64,000 bases of DNA from Rhizobium sp. BT03 (GCF_030053155.1 NZ_CP125642.1:372001-436000), one strand, 5' to 3'. Numbered from the stretch's first letter, positions 27,928-37,771 are shown. Translations and numbers: made by a program. The notes: a model not told the origin generated them from the letters alone.

Positions 27928-27952
27928 TGTGGCGCCCGCATGGGGCGCCACA
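27928..27952. terminator. Hairpin between convergent genes
   Basis: Stem TGTGGCGCCC / GGGCGCCACA of ten bases with a five-base loop, midway between the ends of the PAP2 gene and the dehydrogenase gene. There is no good T run on either side, so it is a probable bidirectional transcription barrier and not a textbook intrinsic terminator. Confidence 0.45.
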
Positions 27953-27965
27953 AGTGCTTGAGCGC

Positions 27966-30527
27966 TTAAGTGCGCGGCTTCAGATTTTCCGGGTCGTAAA
28001 TCGGCTTGTAGCCGACGCCGACGACTTCCACCGGATAGGTCTCGGCAAAGTATTCGACATTCAGCTTGCGTCCGACCTGGCAATGCGACCAGGGCAAATA
28101 GGCCAGAGCGATGTTCTTGCCGACCGTCGGGCCGTAGGCGATCGAGGTCGTGTAGGAGCGGCGGCCGAGCTCGTCGACCAGGACCTCGCCGGTGGCGGGG
28201 TCGACGACCGGCAGGTTGCCGAGCGGATAACGCTTGACGCCCGACTTGTCGGTATTCTCGGTCATCACAAGCGTGCAGAGCATGGCCGGCTGGTGCTCGC
28301 GCGCCTTGTATTCGAGATGCTTCGCCTTGCCGCGGAAATCGGCCTCCTTGACCTTCGGACGGGCGAGATCGGCTTCGATCAGGTTGTACTGGGTCAGCAG
28401 GTCGGCGTTCTGCAGGCGCAGGCTCTTTTCCATGCGGCGCGAGTTTGCATAGGTTTCCACACCGAAGGCCATTACGCCGGTCGAGCGCAGCGCATCCCAG
28501 ACGGCGAGGCCGTCTTCGTACTTCATATGCAATTCCCAGCCCTGCTCGCCGACATAGGAGATGCGGAAGGCGGTGACAGTTTTACCGGCGATTTCGATCG
28601 GCTTGATCGCTGCGAAAGCGAAGTTTTCCTGATCGAGCCCGGCCGGATCGGCCACGACCTTCTTCAGCGTCTCGCGGGCGTTCGGACCCCAGATGCCGAC
28701 CGTCACGAATTTTTCCGAGACGTCGGTGATGGTGACGTCGAGGCCGCGGTCTTCGGCGACGCGCTTCATATAGTGCAGGTCGCGCGGGCCGGCATCGGCG
28801 CCGTTGACGAGACGGCAGCGGTCGGCCATGCGGAAGACGGTGAAGTCGGCGCGGACCATGCCTTCGTCGTCGAGGAAGTGGGTATAGACGCCCTTGCCGA
28901 TGTTGGCATCGCCGCCGACCTTGGCGGCGCACAGCCATTCCATCAGCTCGACATGGTCGGGCCCCTCGATATCGACCATGTGGAAGTGGCTGAGATTGAC
29001 GATGCCGCAATCCTCGCTCATCGCCAGATGCTCGGCATTCGACACGCGCCAGAAATGGCGGTTGTCCCATTCGTTCTCGCGAACCGGCACGCGATCGGCG
29101 TATTTCTCCAGCAGGTGCTCGTTGGCGGCATAGCCGTGCGCACGCTCCCAGCCGCCCAGCTCCATGAAGTAGCCACCCAGCTCCTTTTCGCGCTCGTAGA
29201 ACGGCGAGCGCTTGGCGTTGCGGCCGGATAGATAGGGTTCGCGGGTGTGAACGGCCGGGAAATAGATCTTCTGAGCGGCTTCGTAGCAGCGGCCTTCGAT
29301 GAATTCTTCCGTCAGCTGATGCGGATAGAAGCGGGCGTAGTCGATGCTGTTGTGATCGATTTCGGTACGGCCGTCGGTCATCCAGTCGGCGATCAGCTTG
29401 CCGTAGCCCGGGCCGTCCTTGACCCAGATGGCAACGCAATACCAGAGACCCCTGACCTTCTGGCTCTCGCCGCAGGACGCGCCGCCGCCGGCGGAAACCT
29501 GCAGCAGGCCGTTGAAGGAGTGGCCTTCGTTGTAGCCGAGTTCGCCGAGGATCGGCGTCAGTTCCATAGCGCGCTCGAGGGGCTCGATGATCTGTTCCAT
29601 CTCGAGGTCGCGCTGTGAAGGCGAAAGGCGCGCCTCGTGTTTTTCGAGAAGCTCGCGCGGATGGCACATGCGCGGATTGGCGGCTTCGTAATAGCCCCAC
29701 TCGATCTGGCCGCCTTCGGTCGTCGCCGGATCGCCGGTATCGCGCATATAGGCGGAGTTGCCCTGGTCGCGCAGCAGCGGGAAGCCGATTTCCTTGCCGG
29801 TGCCTTCGAACTCATTATAGGGACCGAAGAAGGTGAGCGGGTGGTCGACCGGCATGACCGGCAGGTCTTCGCCGACCATCTCGGCGATCAGGCGGCCCCA
29901 GAGGCCGGCGCAGACGATCACGTGGTCGGCCATAATAGTGCCGCGATGGGTGACGACGCCCTTGATGCGGCCGCCTTCGACGATCAGCGACTTGGCCGGC
30001 GTGTTGCCGAATACCTTGAGTTTGCCGGCCTTTTCGGCGGCATCGACCAGCTTGCCGGCAACGGTCTGCGAGCGCGGAATGACGAGGCCGGCATCCGGAT
30101 CGTAAAGGCCGCCCATCACCTGATCTTCCTCGATCAGCGGGAACTTCTCCTTGATCTCGGACGGGCTGACATAATGGGCGCGGGTGCCGAAGGCGCGGGC
30201 CGAGGAGAGCTTGCGCTTGATCTCCTCCATCCAGGTATCGTCGCCGGTGCGCGCCACTTCCAGGCCGCCGATGCGGGCGTAATGGCCCATCTTCTCGTAG
30301 AAATCGATCGAATATTGCGTCGTCCAGACCGAGAGATAGTCGTGGCTGGTGGTGTAACAGAAGTCCGAGGCATGGGCTGTCGAGCCGATATCGGTCGGGA
30401 TGCCCGACTTGTCGATGCCGACGATATCGTCCCATCCGCGCTCGACGAGATGATGCGCGATGGAGGCGCCGACGATACCGCCGAGGCCGATGATGACGAC
30501 CTTTGCCTTTTCCGGAAATGCTGCCAC
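27966..30527 (-). CDS. Dimethylglycine/sarcosine dehydrogenase-like flavoprotein (DAO-GcvT)
   Basis: 853 residues. The N-terminal FAD-binding DAO domain begins VVIIGLGGIVGASIAHHL (residues 10-27). A middle FAO_M-type region follows to about residue 430. The C-terminal half is a GcvT-like tetrahydrofolate aminomethyltransferase domain (GVYTHFLDDEGMVRADFTVFR ... ISYVGEQGWELH). This architecture oxidises N-methylated glycines, with transfer of the one-carbon unit to THF. The equivalent of the FAD-linking histidine in the IGSTAHASDF region (H52) is present. The gene stands alone on its strand; demethylation of glycine betaine derivatives is a likely role, but the substrate is inferred. Confidence 0.88.
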   Translation of the reverse strand: MAAFPEKAKVVIIGLGGIVGASIAHHLVERGWDDIVGIDKSGIPTDIGSTAHASDFCYTTSHDYLSVWTTQYSIDFYEKMGHYARIGGLEVARTGDDTWMEEIKRKLSSARAFGTRAHYVSPSEIKEKFPLIEEDQVMGGLYDPDAGLVIPRSQTVAGKLVDAAEKAGKLKVFGNTPAKSLIVEGGRIKGVVTHRGTIMADHVIVCAGLWGRLIAEMVGEDLPVMPVDHPLTFFGPYNEFEGTGKEIGFPLLRDQGNSAYMRDTGDPATTEGGQIEWGYYEAANPRMCHPRELLEKHEARLSPSQRDLEMEQIIEPLERAMELTPILGELGYNEGHSFNGLLQVSAGGGASCGESQKVRGLWYCVAIWVKDGPGYGKLIADWMTDGRTEIDHNSIDYARFYPHQLTEEFIEGRCYEAAQKIYFPAVHTREPYLSGRNAKRSPFYEREKELGGYFMELGGWERAHGYAANEHLLEKYADRVPVRENEWDNRHFWRVSNAEHLAMSEDCGIVNLSHFHMVDIEGPDHVELMEWLCAAKVGGDANIGKGVYTHFLDDEGMVRADFTVFRMADRCRLVNGADAGPRDLHYMKRVAEDRGLDVTITDVSEKFVTVGIWGPNARETLKKVVADPAGLDQENFAFAAIKPIEIAGKTVTAFRISYVGEQGWELHMKYEDGLAVWDALRSTGVMAFGVETYANSRRMEKSLRLQNADLLTQYNLIEADLARPKVKEADFRGKAKHLEYKAREHQPAMLCTLVMTENTDKSGVKRYPLGNLPVVDPATGEVLVDELGRRSYTTSIAYGPTVGKNIALAYLPWSHCQVGRKLNVEYFAETYPVEVVGVGYKPIYDPENLKPRT

Positions 30528-30683
30528 GTGCTGTTCCTTCTACTGATCGGACGAACTAAAACTTTGCCAGCCGCCCTCGACTTGCGACGGGGGCATTATG
30601 CATCAGGCGGATGATCGCCATTGGTCCTACGCCGCCGAGGACCGGCGTGATTGCGCCAGCCGGGCTCGCCAGGCGCCATGAGA

Positions 30684-30923
30684 TCACGGCGCTGAAATCG
30701 CCTGCAGCCGGTCGATATCCACCAGCACGATGTCGTCGGAAACCGGCTCGCGATTGTGCAGGCGGAACCAATCCATCGCTTCGCGCACGCGGTCCCCATG
30801 CGGGCCTGGATAGGCGCCAAGGCCGAGGACCCATTCGCGCACAGTCTCGCGTTCCATTCGCCCGGCCCGGTATCGGTCGCAGACGGTTTTCGCAGAGGCG
30901 ACCAGATCATTGATGCTTTTCAC
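30684..30923 (-). CDS. Small conserved-looking protein, third gene of a Xre unit
   Basis: 79 residues, acidic/basic mixed, no membrane segment or signal peptide (MKSINDLVASAKTVCDRYRAG). It is the last of three co-oriented small genes, nine bases after the preceding one, so very likely co-transcribed with the Xre gene. I do not recognise a family. Overlapping longer frames on both strands are shadows. Function unknown. Confidence 0.6.
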   Translation of the reverse strand: MKSINDLVASAKTVCDRYRAGRMERETVREWVLGLGAYPGPHGDRVREAMDWFRLHNREPVSDDIVLVDIDRLQAISAP

Positions 30924-30932
30924 GACGATTCC

Positions 30933-31193
30933 TCAGTGAACGGACGGTTCTTCATCGTCGAGAAAGGATCGAATACCATCGCGGGCGACAGTGGCGAGGA
31001 ATTCGTCGAACGCTTCCCGGTCGGTGGCAAAGGGTTCGTCCCAGCGGATCAGATCCTCGGCCTGGGTGACGACTTCCATCGTCCAGTCTTCATTGCTGCC
31101 GGATGTGCGGAAGATATCGACGAGCACGGTGATCCCGTCATCGGTGAATTCTCCGGCCAGTTCCGAGTGTTCCAGCTTTTCTTTCTTTGTCAT
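30933..31193 (-). CDS. Small acidic protein, second gene of a Xre unit
   Basis: 86 residues, strongly acidic (...SGSNEDWTMEVVTQAEDLIRWDEP...FLDDEEPSVH), predicted cytosolic. It starts three bases after the stop of the Xre gene and ends nine bases before the next small gene, so the three form an operon. The composition would suit a binding partner of a DNA-binding protein, but this is conjecture. No family recognised. Confidence 0.65.
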   Translation of the reverse strand: MTKKEKLEHSELAGEFTDDGITVLVDIFRTSGSNEDWTMEVVTQAEDLIRWDEPFATDREAFDEFLATVARDGIRSFLDDEEPSVH

Positions 31194-31196
31194 CAG

Positions 31197-31517
31197 TCAG
31201 CCACCCGCGCCGGGCGGCGCGTCGTTTTCGAGATATTCTTCATATTGAACCGTTTCGGTCTCGTTGGTGTCGATCGAATTTGCGCGTTTGGCAAGGCGCA
31301 CACCGGCCCCTCCACCGTTTTCCGGGATGAAAACGACGCCGCCTGCCTCCAGGGCCTGCTTCATATCCTGAAGGGTTCGGTCATAGGGCGAGCGTTTGCC
31401 CGCCTCGAAATTGGCGATCGTCGCCTTGGCGACGTTGGCGGCCGAGGAGAGGTCGTCCTGTGACCAGGCGAGGAGGGCGCGTGCGGCGCGGCATTGAGCG
31501 GAAGACAGGTCCGTCAT
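31197..31517 (-). CDS. Xre-family helix-turn-helix regulator
   Basis: 106 residues. The Cro/CI-type HTH covers residues 7-60 (QCRAARALLAWSQDDLSSAANVAKATIANFEAGKRSP), followed by VFIPENGGGAGVRL, a tail often found on small rhizobial Xre regulators. It heads a three-gene unit with two small proteins of unknown function; the set might be a regulatory or toxin-antitoxin-like module, but no known toxin fold is visible. TTGCACAAG and AT-rich bases at 31550-31570 may hold its promoter. Confidence 0.82.
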   Translation of the reverse strand: MTDLSSAQCRAARALLAWSQDDLSSAANVAKATIANFEAGKRSPYDRTLQDMKQALEAGGVVFIPENGGGAGVRLAKRANSIDTNETETVQYEEYLENDAPPGAGG

Positions 31518-31624
31518 GATAGCCTTGCGTCGAAAGTGTCGTGGGACGGATTATATAAAAAATGCAATCTTGCACAAGCGGTGATGAGAGCGTCATCGCG
31601 TGCCGAAGTTCGATTTGCGCCGAA

Positions 31625-31769
31625 GGCTGCCCCTCACCCTAACCCTCTCCCCGTTCTGACGGGGAGAGGGGACGTGCCACGCGAGACGCTGGAGAGAGAC
31701 GGAAAGGTCGCGGCTTGCCCCCTTCGCCCCGTTTACGGGGAGAAGGTGCCGGCAGGCGGATGAGGGGCG
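31625..31769. repeat. RIME-like palindromic element
   Basis: Opens with CCCCTCACCCTAACCCTCTCCCC and ends with GCCGGCAGGCGGATGAGGGG, with two internal hairpins (CTCTCCCCG...CGGGGAGAG; CTTCGCCCCG...CGGGGAGAAG). It is the same family, in the opposite orientation, as 3706-3839 and 6492-6673. It fills the gap between the Xre gene and the methyltransferase gene. Confidence 0.7.
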
Positions 31770-31924
31770 TGGTGTCAGCATTTTGTCGGGGCCACGTGTT
31801 ACTCCCCCCGCATTCTTTCGACCCTTAATACTTCAGATTCATCCCCTGAAAGGCAAGGTTGATTGACTGAATATTATTAAAGCCTAATTTTGCAGTCCCT
31901 TAATCACGCACTCGGGAGGAAACA

Positions 31925-32986
31925 ATGCGTGAGCCAGATATGCAGAAACTCGATGCGCTCGTCGGCCGGCTGGTCGGTGATGTCGGCGCCGCCATGTCGG
32001 GCGCCTTGGTCGTGCTGGGCGACAAGGTGGGAATTTTCAAGGCGATGGCCGATGGGACGCCGATGAACGTCCAGCAGCTTTCCGCAAAAACCGGGGTGAA
32101 GGAGCGTTACCTCCGGGAGTGGCTGAGCGCCCAGGCGGCGGCTGATTATATTGTCTATGACGAAAAGACCGATCGTTTCAGCCTGACGCCGGAGCAGGCG
32201 ATGGTTTTTGCCGAAGAAAACAGCCCGGCCTTCTTCGTCGGCGCCTTCGAGGTCGTGCAATCCATGTGGATGGACGAGCCGAAGGTCACTGATGCCTTCC
32301 GCACCGGCGAGGGGCTCGGCTGGCATGAGCACAGCACCTGCCTGTTCCGGGGCACCGAGCGCTTCTTCCGTCCCGGCTATAACAGCCATCTCGTCGCCGA
32401 ATGGATCCCGGCGCTGGCCGGGGTGGAAGACAAGCTCAAGGCCGGCGCCAAGGTCGCCGATGTCGGCTGCGGCCATGGCGCCTCGACCATCCTGATGGCG
32501 CAGGCCTATCCCGCCTCCCATTTTACCGGCTTCGATTACCACGGCCCGTCGATCGAAAAAGCCAAGGCCGCCGCCGAGGATGCCGGCGTTGCCGACCGTG
32601 TAACCTTCGAGCAGAGCCGGGCGGCGGAATTTCCGGGGCGCGGCTATGATATGGTCGCCATGTTCGACTGCCTGCATGATATGGGCGATCCTGTTGGCGC
32701 CGGCCAGCATGTCAAGGAAACGCTTGGGCCGAACGGCACCTGGCTGATCGTCGAACCCTTTGCCCATGACCATCTCAAGGACAATCTCAACCCCGTCGGC
32801 CGCGTCTATTACGGCGCCTCGACGATGATCTGCACGCCGGCCTCGCTCTCCCAGGAGGTCGGGCTCGGGCTCGGCGCCCAGGCGGGGGAAATGAAGCTTC
32901 GCAAGGTGGCGCTCGACGCCGGCTTCACCCATTTCCGCCGCGCCACCGAAACCCCGTTCAACATGGTGTTCGAGGTGCGGGCCTGA
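31925..32986 (+). CDS. Class I SAM-dependent methyltransferase
   Basis: 353 residues. An N-terminal winged-helix-like dimerisation region (LVGDVGAAMSGALVVLGDKVGIFKAM) precedes a Rossmann methyltransferase domain with motif I VADVGCGHGASTILMA near residue 180, the acidic residue in FTGFDYHGPSIEKA, and AMFDCLHDMGDP near 248. It resembles the group annotated as Rv2258c-like or O-methyltransferase-like. GGAGG lies five bases before the start. Substrate unknown. It is monocistronic, converging with the AraC gene. Confidence 0.85.
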   Translation: MREPDMQKLDALVGRLVGDVGAAMSGALVVLGDKVGIFKAMADGTPMNVQQLSAKTGVKERYLREWLSAQAAADYIVYDEKTDRFSLTPEQAMVFAEENSPAFFVGAFEVVQSMWMDEPKVTDAFRTGEGLGWHEHSTCLFRGTERFFRPGYNSHLVAEWIPALAGVEDKLKAGAKVADVGCGHGASTILMAQAYPASHFTGFDYHGPSIEKAKAAAEDAGVADRVTFEQSRAAEFPGRGYDMVAMFDCLHDMGDPVGAGQHVKETLGPNGTWLIVEPFAHDHLKDNLNPVGRVYYGASTMICTPASLSQEVGLGLGAQAGEMKLRKVALDAGFTHFRRATETPFNMVFEVRA

Positions 32987-33004
32987 GATGACCCCGGCCG
33001 GCGG

Positions 33005-33880
33005 CTATTTCAGCTTGCCGATGCTGGCATACATGCCGGTGGTGCGGAATTCCGTCGGGTTGGTGCCGTAGACCCGGCGGAAGACCTTGGAGAAATAGTT
33101 CGGATCCTCGAAGCCGCACATGATGGCGACTTCCTTGACCGGCAGGAAATCCGCCTTGGTCAGCAGCTTGACGGCGCGCTGCAGCCGCTGCTGCAGCACG
33201 AATTCGGCCGGCGGCATGCCCTCGCTCTCGGCGAAGCTGCGGGAGAAATGCGCCCGGCTGAGGCCGACGATGCCGGCGAGTTCGCTGACCGGCAGCGGCT
33301 TTTCGAGATTGGCGTTGATATGGTCGATCACCGGCTGCATCAGGCTGAGCTCGGCGGCAAAGGCCGGCGAGCCGAAAACGTCGTCATAAAGCGCCATCGC
33401 CGCTTCATAGGCGATCGCCGAGGCCGCCCCCGGCGAGGTCGCGCCGGTGACGAGGCGCAGGCTGCAATCGGCGAGATGATCGATGGTCGAGGGCTGCAGT
33501 TTCAGCACCGGGCCGGCCGTCGACAGCACCAGCTGGTGAATGCGCAGCGTCTCCTCGCCATTCATCGAAATCCAGAAATATTCCCAGCGGTCGCCTTTCT
33601 CCAGCCAGTAGCGATGATTGTGCGGCACGAGCACCAGCAGCGTATCGCCGCCCTGAAGCCGATAATTGCGGTTCTGGTAGCGCAGCCGGCCGCTGCCGCT
33701 GATCGTGTGCTGCAGCACGGTGAAGGGCGTCTGGCCGCGCCTGCGGCCATCCCAGTCATAGGGTTCGTTCTCGCGCACTTCATAGCCGGAGCTCGTCGGC
33801 ATGGCATGCAATCGCTGGCGGCCGCGGGGCAGCGAAACCGTCCTCATCGACTGTCCGTTGGCAATCAAATTCTGCAGCAC
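33005..33880 (-). CDS. agpT: AraC-family activator of alpha-galactoside genes
   Basis: 291 residues. An N-terminal cupin-like sensor (FTVLQHTISGSGRLRYQNRNYRLQGGDTLLV) precedes a C-terminal double HTH (PVSELAGIVGLSRAHFSRSFAESEGMPPAEFV ... VAIMCGFEDPNYFSKVFRRVYG). It is divergent from a GH4 glycosidase and an agp-type importer. In Sinorhizobium meliloti an AraC-like protein, AgpT, at this position activates the melibiose/raffinose genes. The symbol rests on this conserved arrangement. Confidence 0.82.
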   Translation of the reverse strand: MLQNLIANGQSMRTVSLPRGRQRLHAMPTSSGYEVRENEPYDWDGRRRGQTPFTVLQHTISGSGRLRYQNRNYRLQGGDTLLVLVPHNHRYWLEKGDRWEYFWISMNGEETLRIHQLVLSTAGPVLKLQPSTIDHLADCSLRLVTGATSPGAASAIAYEAAMALYDDVFGSPAFAAELSLMQPVIDHINANLEKPLPVSELAGIVGLSRAHFSRSFAESEGMPPAEFVLQQRLQRAVKLLTKADFLPVKEVAIMCGFEDPNYFSKVFRRVYGTNPTEFRTTGMYASIGKLK

Positions 33881-34092
33881 AAAATTACCCCTGAAAGCAT
33901 AATCCTTCTCTGGTCGGCTTGCCGATTTCGGGCATAATCCCGCTCGACAAACAGGGAAGAGTCCACGGCCGAAAGAGCGGCCGGGAGGAAAACAGACAGT
34001 TTTTCGGCTTTTTCAACCGCATGCGCTAGCATGCGGCTTGATCCTTCATGGCCGTCTTTTCTGTAGCATTCGATTGGGTCGAGGTGAAGATC

Positions 34093-35559
34093 ATGAGTTT
34101 CAAAATCGCTATCATCGGTGCGGGCAGCGTTGGTTTCACCAAGAAGCTGTTTACCGACATTTTGTGCGTTCCGGAGTTTCGCGACGTCGAATTCGCGCTG
34201 ACCGATCTCAGCGAACATAATCTGGAGATGATCAAGGCGATCCTCGACCGGATCGTCGAGGCGAACGGATTGCCGACCAAGGTGACGGCGACGACCGACC
34301 GGCGCCAGGCACTGACCGGCGCGCGCTACATCATCAGCTGCGTGCGCGTCGGCGGCCTTGAGGCCTATGCCGACGATATCAGGATCCCGCTGAAATACGG
34401 CATCGACCAGTGCGTCGGCGATACGATCTGCGCCGGCGGCATTCTCTACGGCCAGCGCAACATCCCTGTGATCCTCGACTTCTGCAAGGATATCAGAGAG
34501 GTCGCCGAGCCGGGCGCGAAATTCCTGAACTATGCCAACCCGATGGCGATGAACACCTGGGCGGCGATCGAATACGGCAAGGTCGATACCGTCGGCCTCT
34601 GCCACGGCGTCCAGCACGGCGCCGAACAGATCGCCGAGGTGCTCGGCGCCAAGTCGCTGGGTGAGCTCGATTATATCTGCTCCGGCATCAACCATCAGAC
34701 CTGGTTCATTGACCTGCGCCTCAACGGCCGCAAGATCGGCAAGGACGAACTGGTGGCCGCCTTCGAGGCGCATCCGGTCTATTCGCAACAGGAGAAACTG
34801 CGCATCGACGTGCTGAAGCGTTTCGGCGTCTATTCCACCGAGAGCAACGGCCACCTTTCGGAATACCTGCCCTGGTACCGCAAGCGGCCGGAGGAAATCA
34901 CCCGCTGGATCGACATGTCCGACTGGATCCACGGCGAAACCGGCGGCTATCTCCGCCATTCCACCGAAACCCGCAACTGGTTCGAGACCGAATTCCCGCA
35001 ATTCCTGGAATCCGCCTCAAAGCCGATCGACCCTGCCAAGCGCTCGAACGAACATGCGAGCCACATCCTCGAGGGGCTGGAGACGAACCGGGTCTATCGC
35101 GGCCATTTCAACGTCAAGAACAACGGCGTCATCACCAACCTGCCGGCCGATGCGATCATCGAATCGCCCGGCTTCGTCGACCGTTTCGGCATCAACATGG
35201 TCTCCGGCGTCACCCTGCCGGAGGCCTGCGCGGCCACCTGCATCGCCTCGATCAACGTCCAGCGCATGTCGGTGCATGCGGCGGTCACAGGCGACATCGA
35301 CCTTCTGAAGCTCGCCGTGCTGCACGATCCGCTGGTCGGCGCCGTCTCGACGCCCGAGGAGGTCTGGCAGATGGTCGACGAGATGGTCGTTGCCCAGGCG
35401 CGCTGGCTGCCGCAATATGCCGATGCCGTGCCGGCCGCCAAGGAGCGGCTGTCGAAATCCAAGGTGCAGACCCGCGACTGGGCGGGCGCCGCACGCCGCA
35501 GCGTCCGCTCGATCGAAGAGCTGCGCGCGGAAAAGGCGGCGCTAAAACAGGCCGTCTGA
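34093..35559 (+). CDS. agaL1: Alpha-galactosidase, glycoside hydrolase family 4 (first)
   Basis: 488-residue GH4 enzyme, NAD+- and Mn2+-dependent, hydrolysing melibiose-type alpha-galactosides in the cytosol by an oxidation-elimination mechanism. The dinucleotide fold starts IAIIGAGSVGFTKKLF, NYANPMAMNTW binds substrate, and the metal ligands are the cysteine of GLCHGVQHG and the histidine of GINHQTWF. The ATG at 34093 follows GAGGTGAA; an upstream frame opening at 34048 is not supported by a ribosome-binding site. First gene of the agp operon. Confidence 0.9.
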   Translation: MSFKIAIIGAGSVGFTKKLFTDILCVPEFRDVEFALTDLSEHNLEMIKAILDRIVEANGLPTKVTATTDRRQALTGARYIISCVRVGGLEAYADDIRIPLKYGIDQCVGDTICAGGILYGQRNIPVILDFCKDIREVAEPGAKFLNYANPMAMNTWAAIEYGKVDTVGLCHGVQHGAEQIAEVLGAKSLGELDYICSGINHQTWFIDLRLNGRKIGKDELVAAFEAHPVYSQQEKLRIDVLKRFGVYSTESNGHLSEYLPWYRKRPEEITRWIDMSDWIHGETGGYLRHSTETRNWFETEFPQFLESASKPIDPAKRSNEHASHILEGLETNRVYRGHFNVKNNGVITNLPADAIIESPGFVDRFGINMVSGVTLPEACAATCIASINVQRMSVHAAVTGDIDLLKLAVLHDPLVGAVSTPEEVWQMVDEMVVAQARWLPQYADAVPAAKERLSKSKVQTRDWAGAARRSVRSIEELRAEKAALKQAV

Positions 35560-35683
35560 CTTTTCGTGAAGGCTGGTCGTCATGGGTTTCCGGGAGGGAG
35601 ATCCATGACATCGGGCCCGCCTTCATATCGTTCGAGGAGAAGAGAGCCGCGTGACCCGCGCTCCGGAACAAAAGGGAGAAACG

Positions 35684-37771
35684 ATGATGAATTTCCGCAA
35701 AGCAAGCATTCTGGCCGGACTGGCGCTCGGCGTCTCGGTCCTGGCGGTGAATGCCTATGCCTCAGAGGCAACCGTGCCGCCGGTGCCGCCGGAATTCCCG
35801 GCCGAGGGCAAGATCAACTATGTGGCGCGCGACTCCATTCTGGAGTTCAAGGCGCTGCCGGAATATCACGAACCCGACTGGGTCACGAAGAATTTCGTCT
35901 CCGCCGGCAAGCTGCCGCCGGTCAAGGACCGTCTGCCGAAGGAGCCGATGGTCTTCAAAACCGGCAACATGCCCGACGGCATCGGCGTCTACGGCGATAC
36001 GATGCGCCACGTCATCGGCGGCCGGCCGGAAGGCTGGAACTATGGCGCCGGCCAGACGCAGGGCTGGGGCGGTATCGATATCGGCCTTTCCGAATGCCTG
36101 ACGCGCACCGCGCCGCTGTTCCAGGTGAAAGCCCAGGACACCGAGCCGCTGCCGAACCTGGCCAAGAGCTGGGATTGGTCCGCCGACGGCCACAAGCTGA
36201 CCATGCACCTGGTCGAAGGCGCCAAGTGGTCTGACGGTGCGCCGTTCAATGCCGACGACATCATGTTCTACTGGGATGACGAAGTCATCGATCCGAACGT
36301 CTCGCCGCTCGGCGGCGGCGCCTCGCCGGAGGCTTTCGGCGTCGGCACGACGCTGAAGAAGATCGACGATTACACCGTCGAATGGACCTTCAAGGAGGCC
36401 TTCCCGAAGCAATATCTCTACACGATGTCCTACCCGAACTTCTGCCCGGGTCCGTCGCATATCCTGAAACCCCAGCATCCGAAATATTCGAAGAACACCT
36501 ACGACCAGTTCAAGAACGCCTTCCCGCCGGAATACATGAACATGCCGGTGATGGGCGCCTGGGTGCCAGTCGAATATCGCTCCGACGATATCATCGTACT
36601 GCGCCGCAACCCCTATTACTGGAAGGTCGACGAGAAGGGCAATCAGCTGCCTTACCTCAATGAGCTGCACTACAAGCTCTCGACCTGGGCCGACCGCGAC
36701 GTGCAGGCGGTGGCGGGATCCGCCGACATTTCCAACCTCGAGCAGCCGGAAAACTTCGTCGCCTCGCTGAAGCGTGCCGCCGAGAAGACGGCACCCGCCC
36801 GCCTGGCCTTCGGCCCGCGCCTCATCGGCTATAACCTGCGCATGAACTTTTCCGCCAACGGCTGGGGCAGCCCGGACGAGCGCGGCCAGGCGATCCGCGA
36901 ACTGAACCGCAACGAGGACTTCCGCAAGGCCGTCACCATGGCGCTCGACCGCAAGGCGATCGGCGACTCGCTGGTCAAGGGGCCGTTCACGGCGATCTAT
37001 CCGGGTGGGCTTTCATCCGGCACCAGCTTCTACGACCGCAACTCCACCGTCTACTATCCCTTCGATCTCAAGGGCGCCAAGGCGGAACTCGCCAAGGCAG
37101 GGCTGAAGGATACCGACGGCGACGGCATCGTCAACTTCCCGGCCGGCACGGCCGGCGGCAAGAATGTCGAAATCGTCATGCTGATCAACAATCAGTACAC
37201 GACCGACAAGAGCCTTGCCGAAGGTGTCGTCGGCCAGATGGAGAAGCTCGGGCTGAAGATCGTCCTCAATGCGCTCGACGGCGCCAAGCGTGACGATGCG
37301 CATTATGCCGGCCGCTTCGACTGGCTGATCCAGCGCAACACGACGGAACTGTCGTCGGTGGTGCAGAATACCGAGCAGCTCGCCCCCGTCGGCCCGCGCA
37401 CCAGCTGGCAACATCGCGCCGGCAAGGACGACAAGCTCGATCTGATGCCCTTCGAAAACGAGCTTGTCGACGTCGTCAACAAGTTCACGACAAGCCAGAG
37501 CAACGACGAGCGCGTCGATCTGATGAAGCAATATCAGAAGATCTCGACCGAGCACGTCAACACGGTGGGCCTGACCGAATATCCGGGCGCGCTGATCATC
37601 AACAAGCGGTTCTCGAACGTGCCGCAGGGCACCCCGATCTTCATGTTCAACTGGGCTGAAGATTCGGTCATCCGCGAACGCCTGTGGGTGGCCGCCGACA
37701 AGCAGGGCAAATATGAGCTGTTCCCCGAGCAGCTGCCCGGCAAGCCCGGCGACAAGGGTCCGATCAACTGA
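35684..37771 (+). CDS. agpA: Alpha-galactoside ABC transporter substrate-binding protein
   Basis: 695-residue periplasmic binding protein of the peptide/nickel (SBP_bac_5) family. The signal peptide is MNFRKASILAGLALGVSVLAV..AYA. The core has LAKSWDWSADGHKLTMHLVEGAKWSDG near residue 170 and DIMFYWDDEVID. It is about 150 residues longer than typical oligopeptide binders, a property shared with AgpA, which in Sinorhizobium meliloti binds melibiose and raffinose although its family is peptide-binding. AAGGGAGAAACG precedes the double ATG. A very stable hairpin follows the gene. Confidence 0.9.
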   Translation: MMNFRKASILAGLALGVSVLAVNAYASEATVPPVPPEFPAEGKINYVARDSILEFKALPEYHEPDWVTKNFVSAGKLPPVKDRLPKEPMVFKTGNMPDGIGVYGDTMRHVIGGRPEGWNYGAGQTQGWGGIDIGLSECLTRTAPLFQVKAQDTEPLPNLAKSWDWSADGHKLTMHLVEGAKWSDGAPFNADDIMFYWDDEVIDPNVSPLGGGASPEAFGVGTTLKKIDDYTVEWTFKEAFPKQYLYTMSYPNFCPGPSHILKPQHPKYSKNTYDQFKNAFPPEYMNMPVMGAWVPVEYRSDDIIVLRRNPYYWKVDEKGNQLPYLNELHYKLSTWADRDVQAVAGSADISNLEQPENFVASLKRAAEKTAPARLAFGPRLIGYNLRMNFSANGWGSPDERGQAIRELNRNEDFRKAVTMALDRKAIGDSLVKGPFTAIYPGGLSSGTSFYDRNSTVYYPFDLKGAKAELAKAGLKDTDGDGIVNFPAGTAGGKNVEIVMLINNQYTTDKSLAEGVVGQMEKLGLKIVLNALDGAKRDDAHYAGRFDWLIQRNTTELSSVVQNTEQLAPVGPRTSWQHRAGKDDKLDLMPFENELVDVVNKFTTSQSNDERVDLMKQYQKISTEHVNTVGLTEYPGALIINKRFSNVPQGTPIFMFNWAEDSVIRERLWVAADKQGKYELFPEQLPGKPGDKGPIN

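Noticed and set aside
27928..27952. Strong intrinsic terminator for the PAP2 gene
   Set aside because: A good stem but no T run on either strand; listed only as a hairpin barrier.
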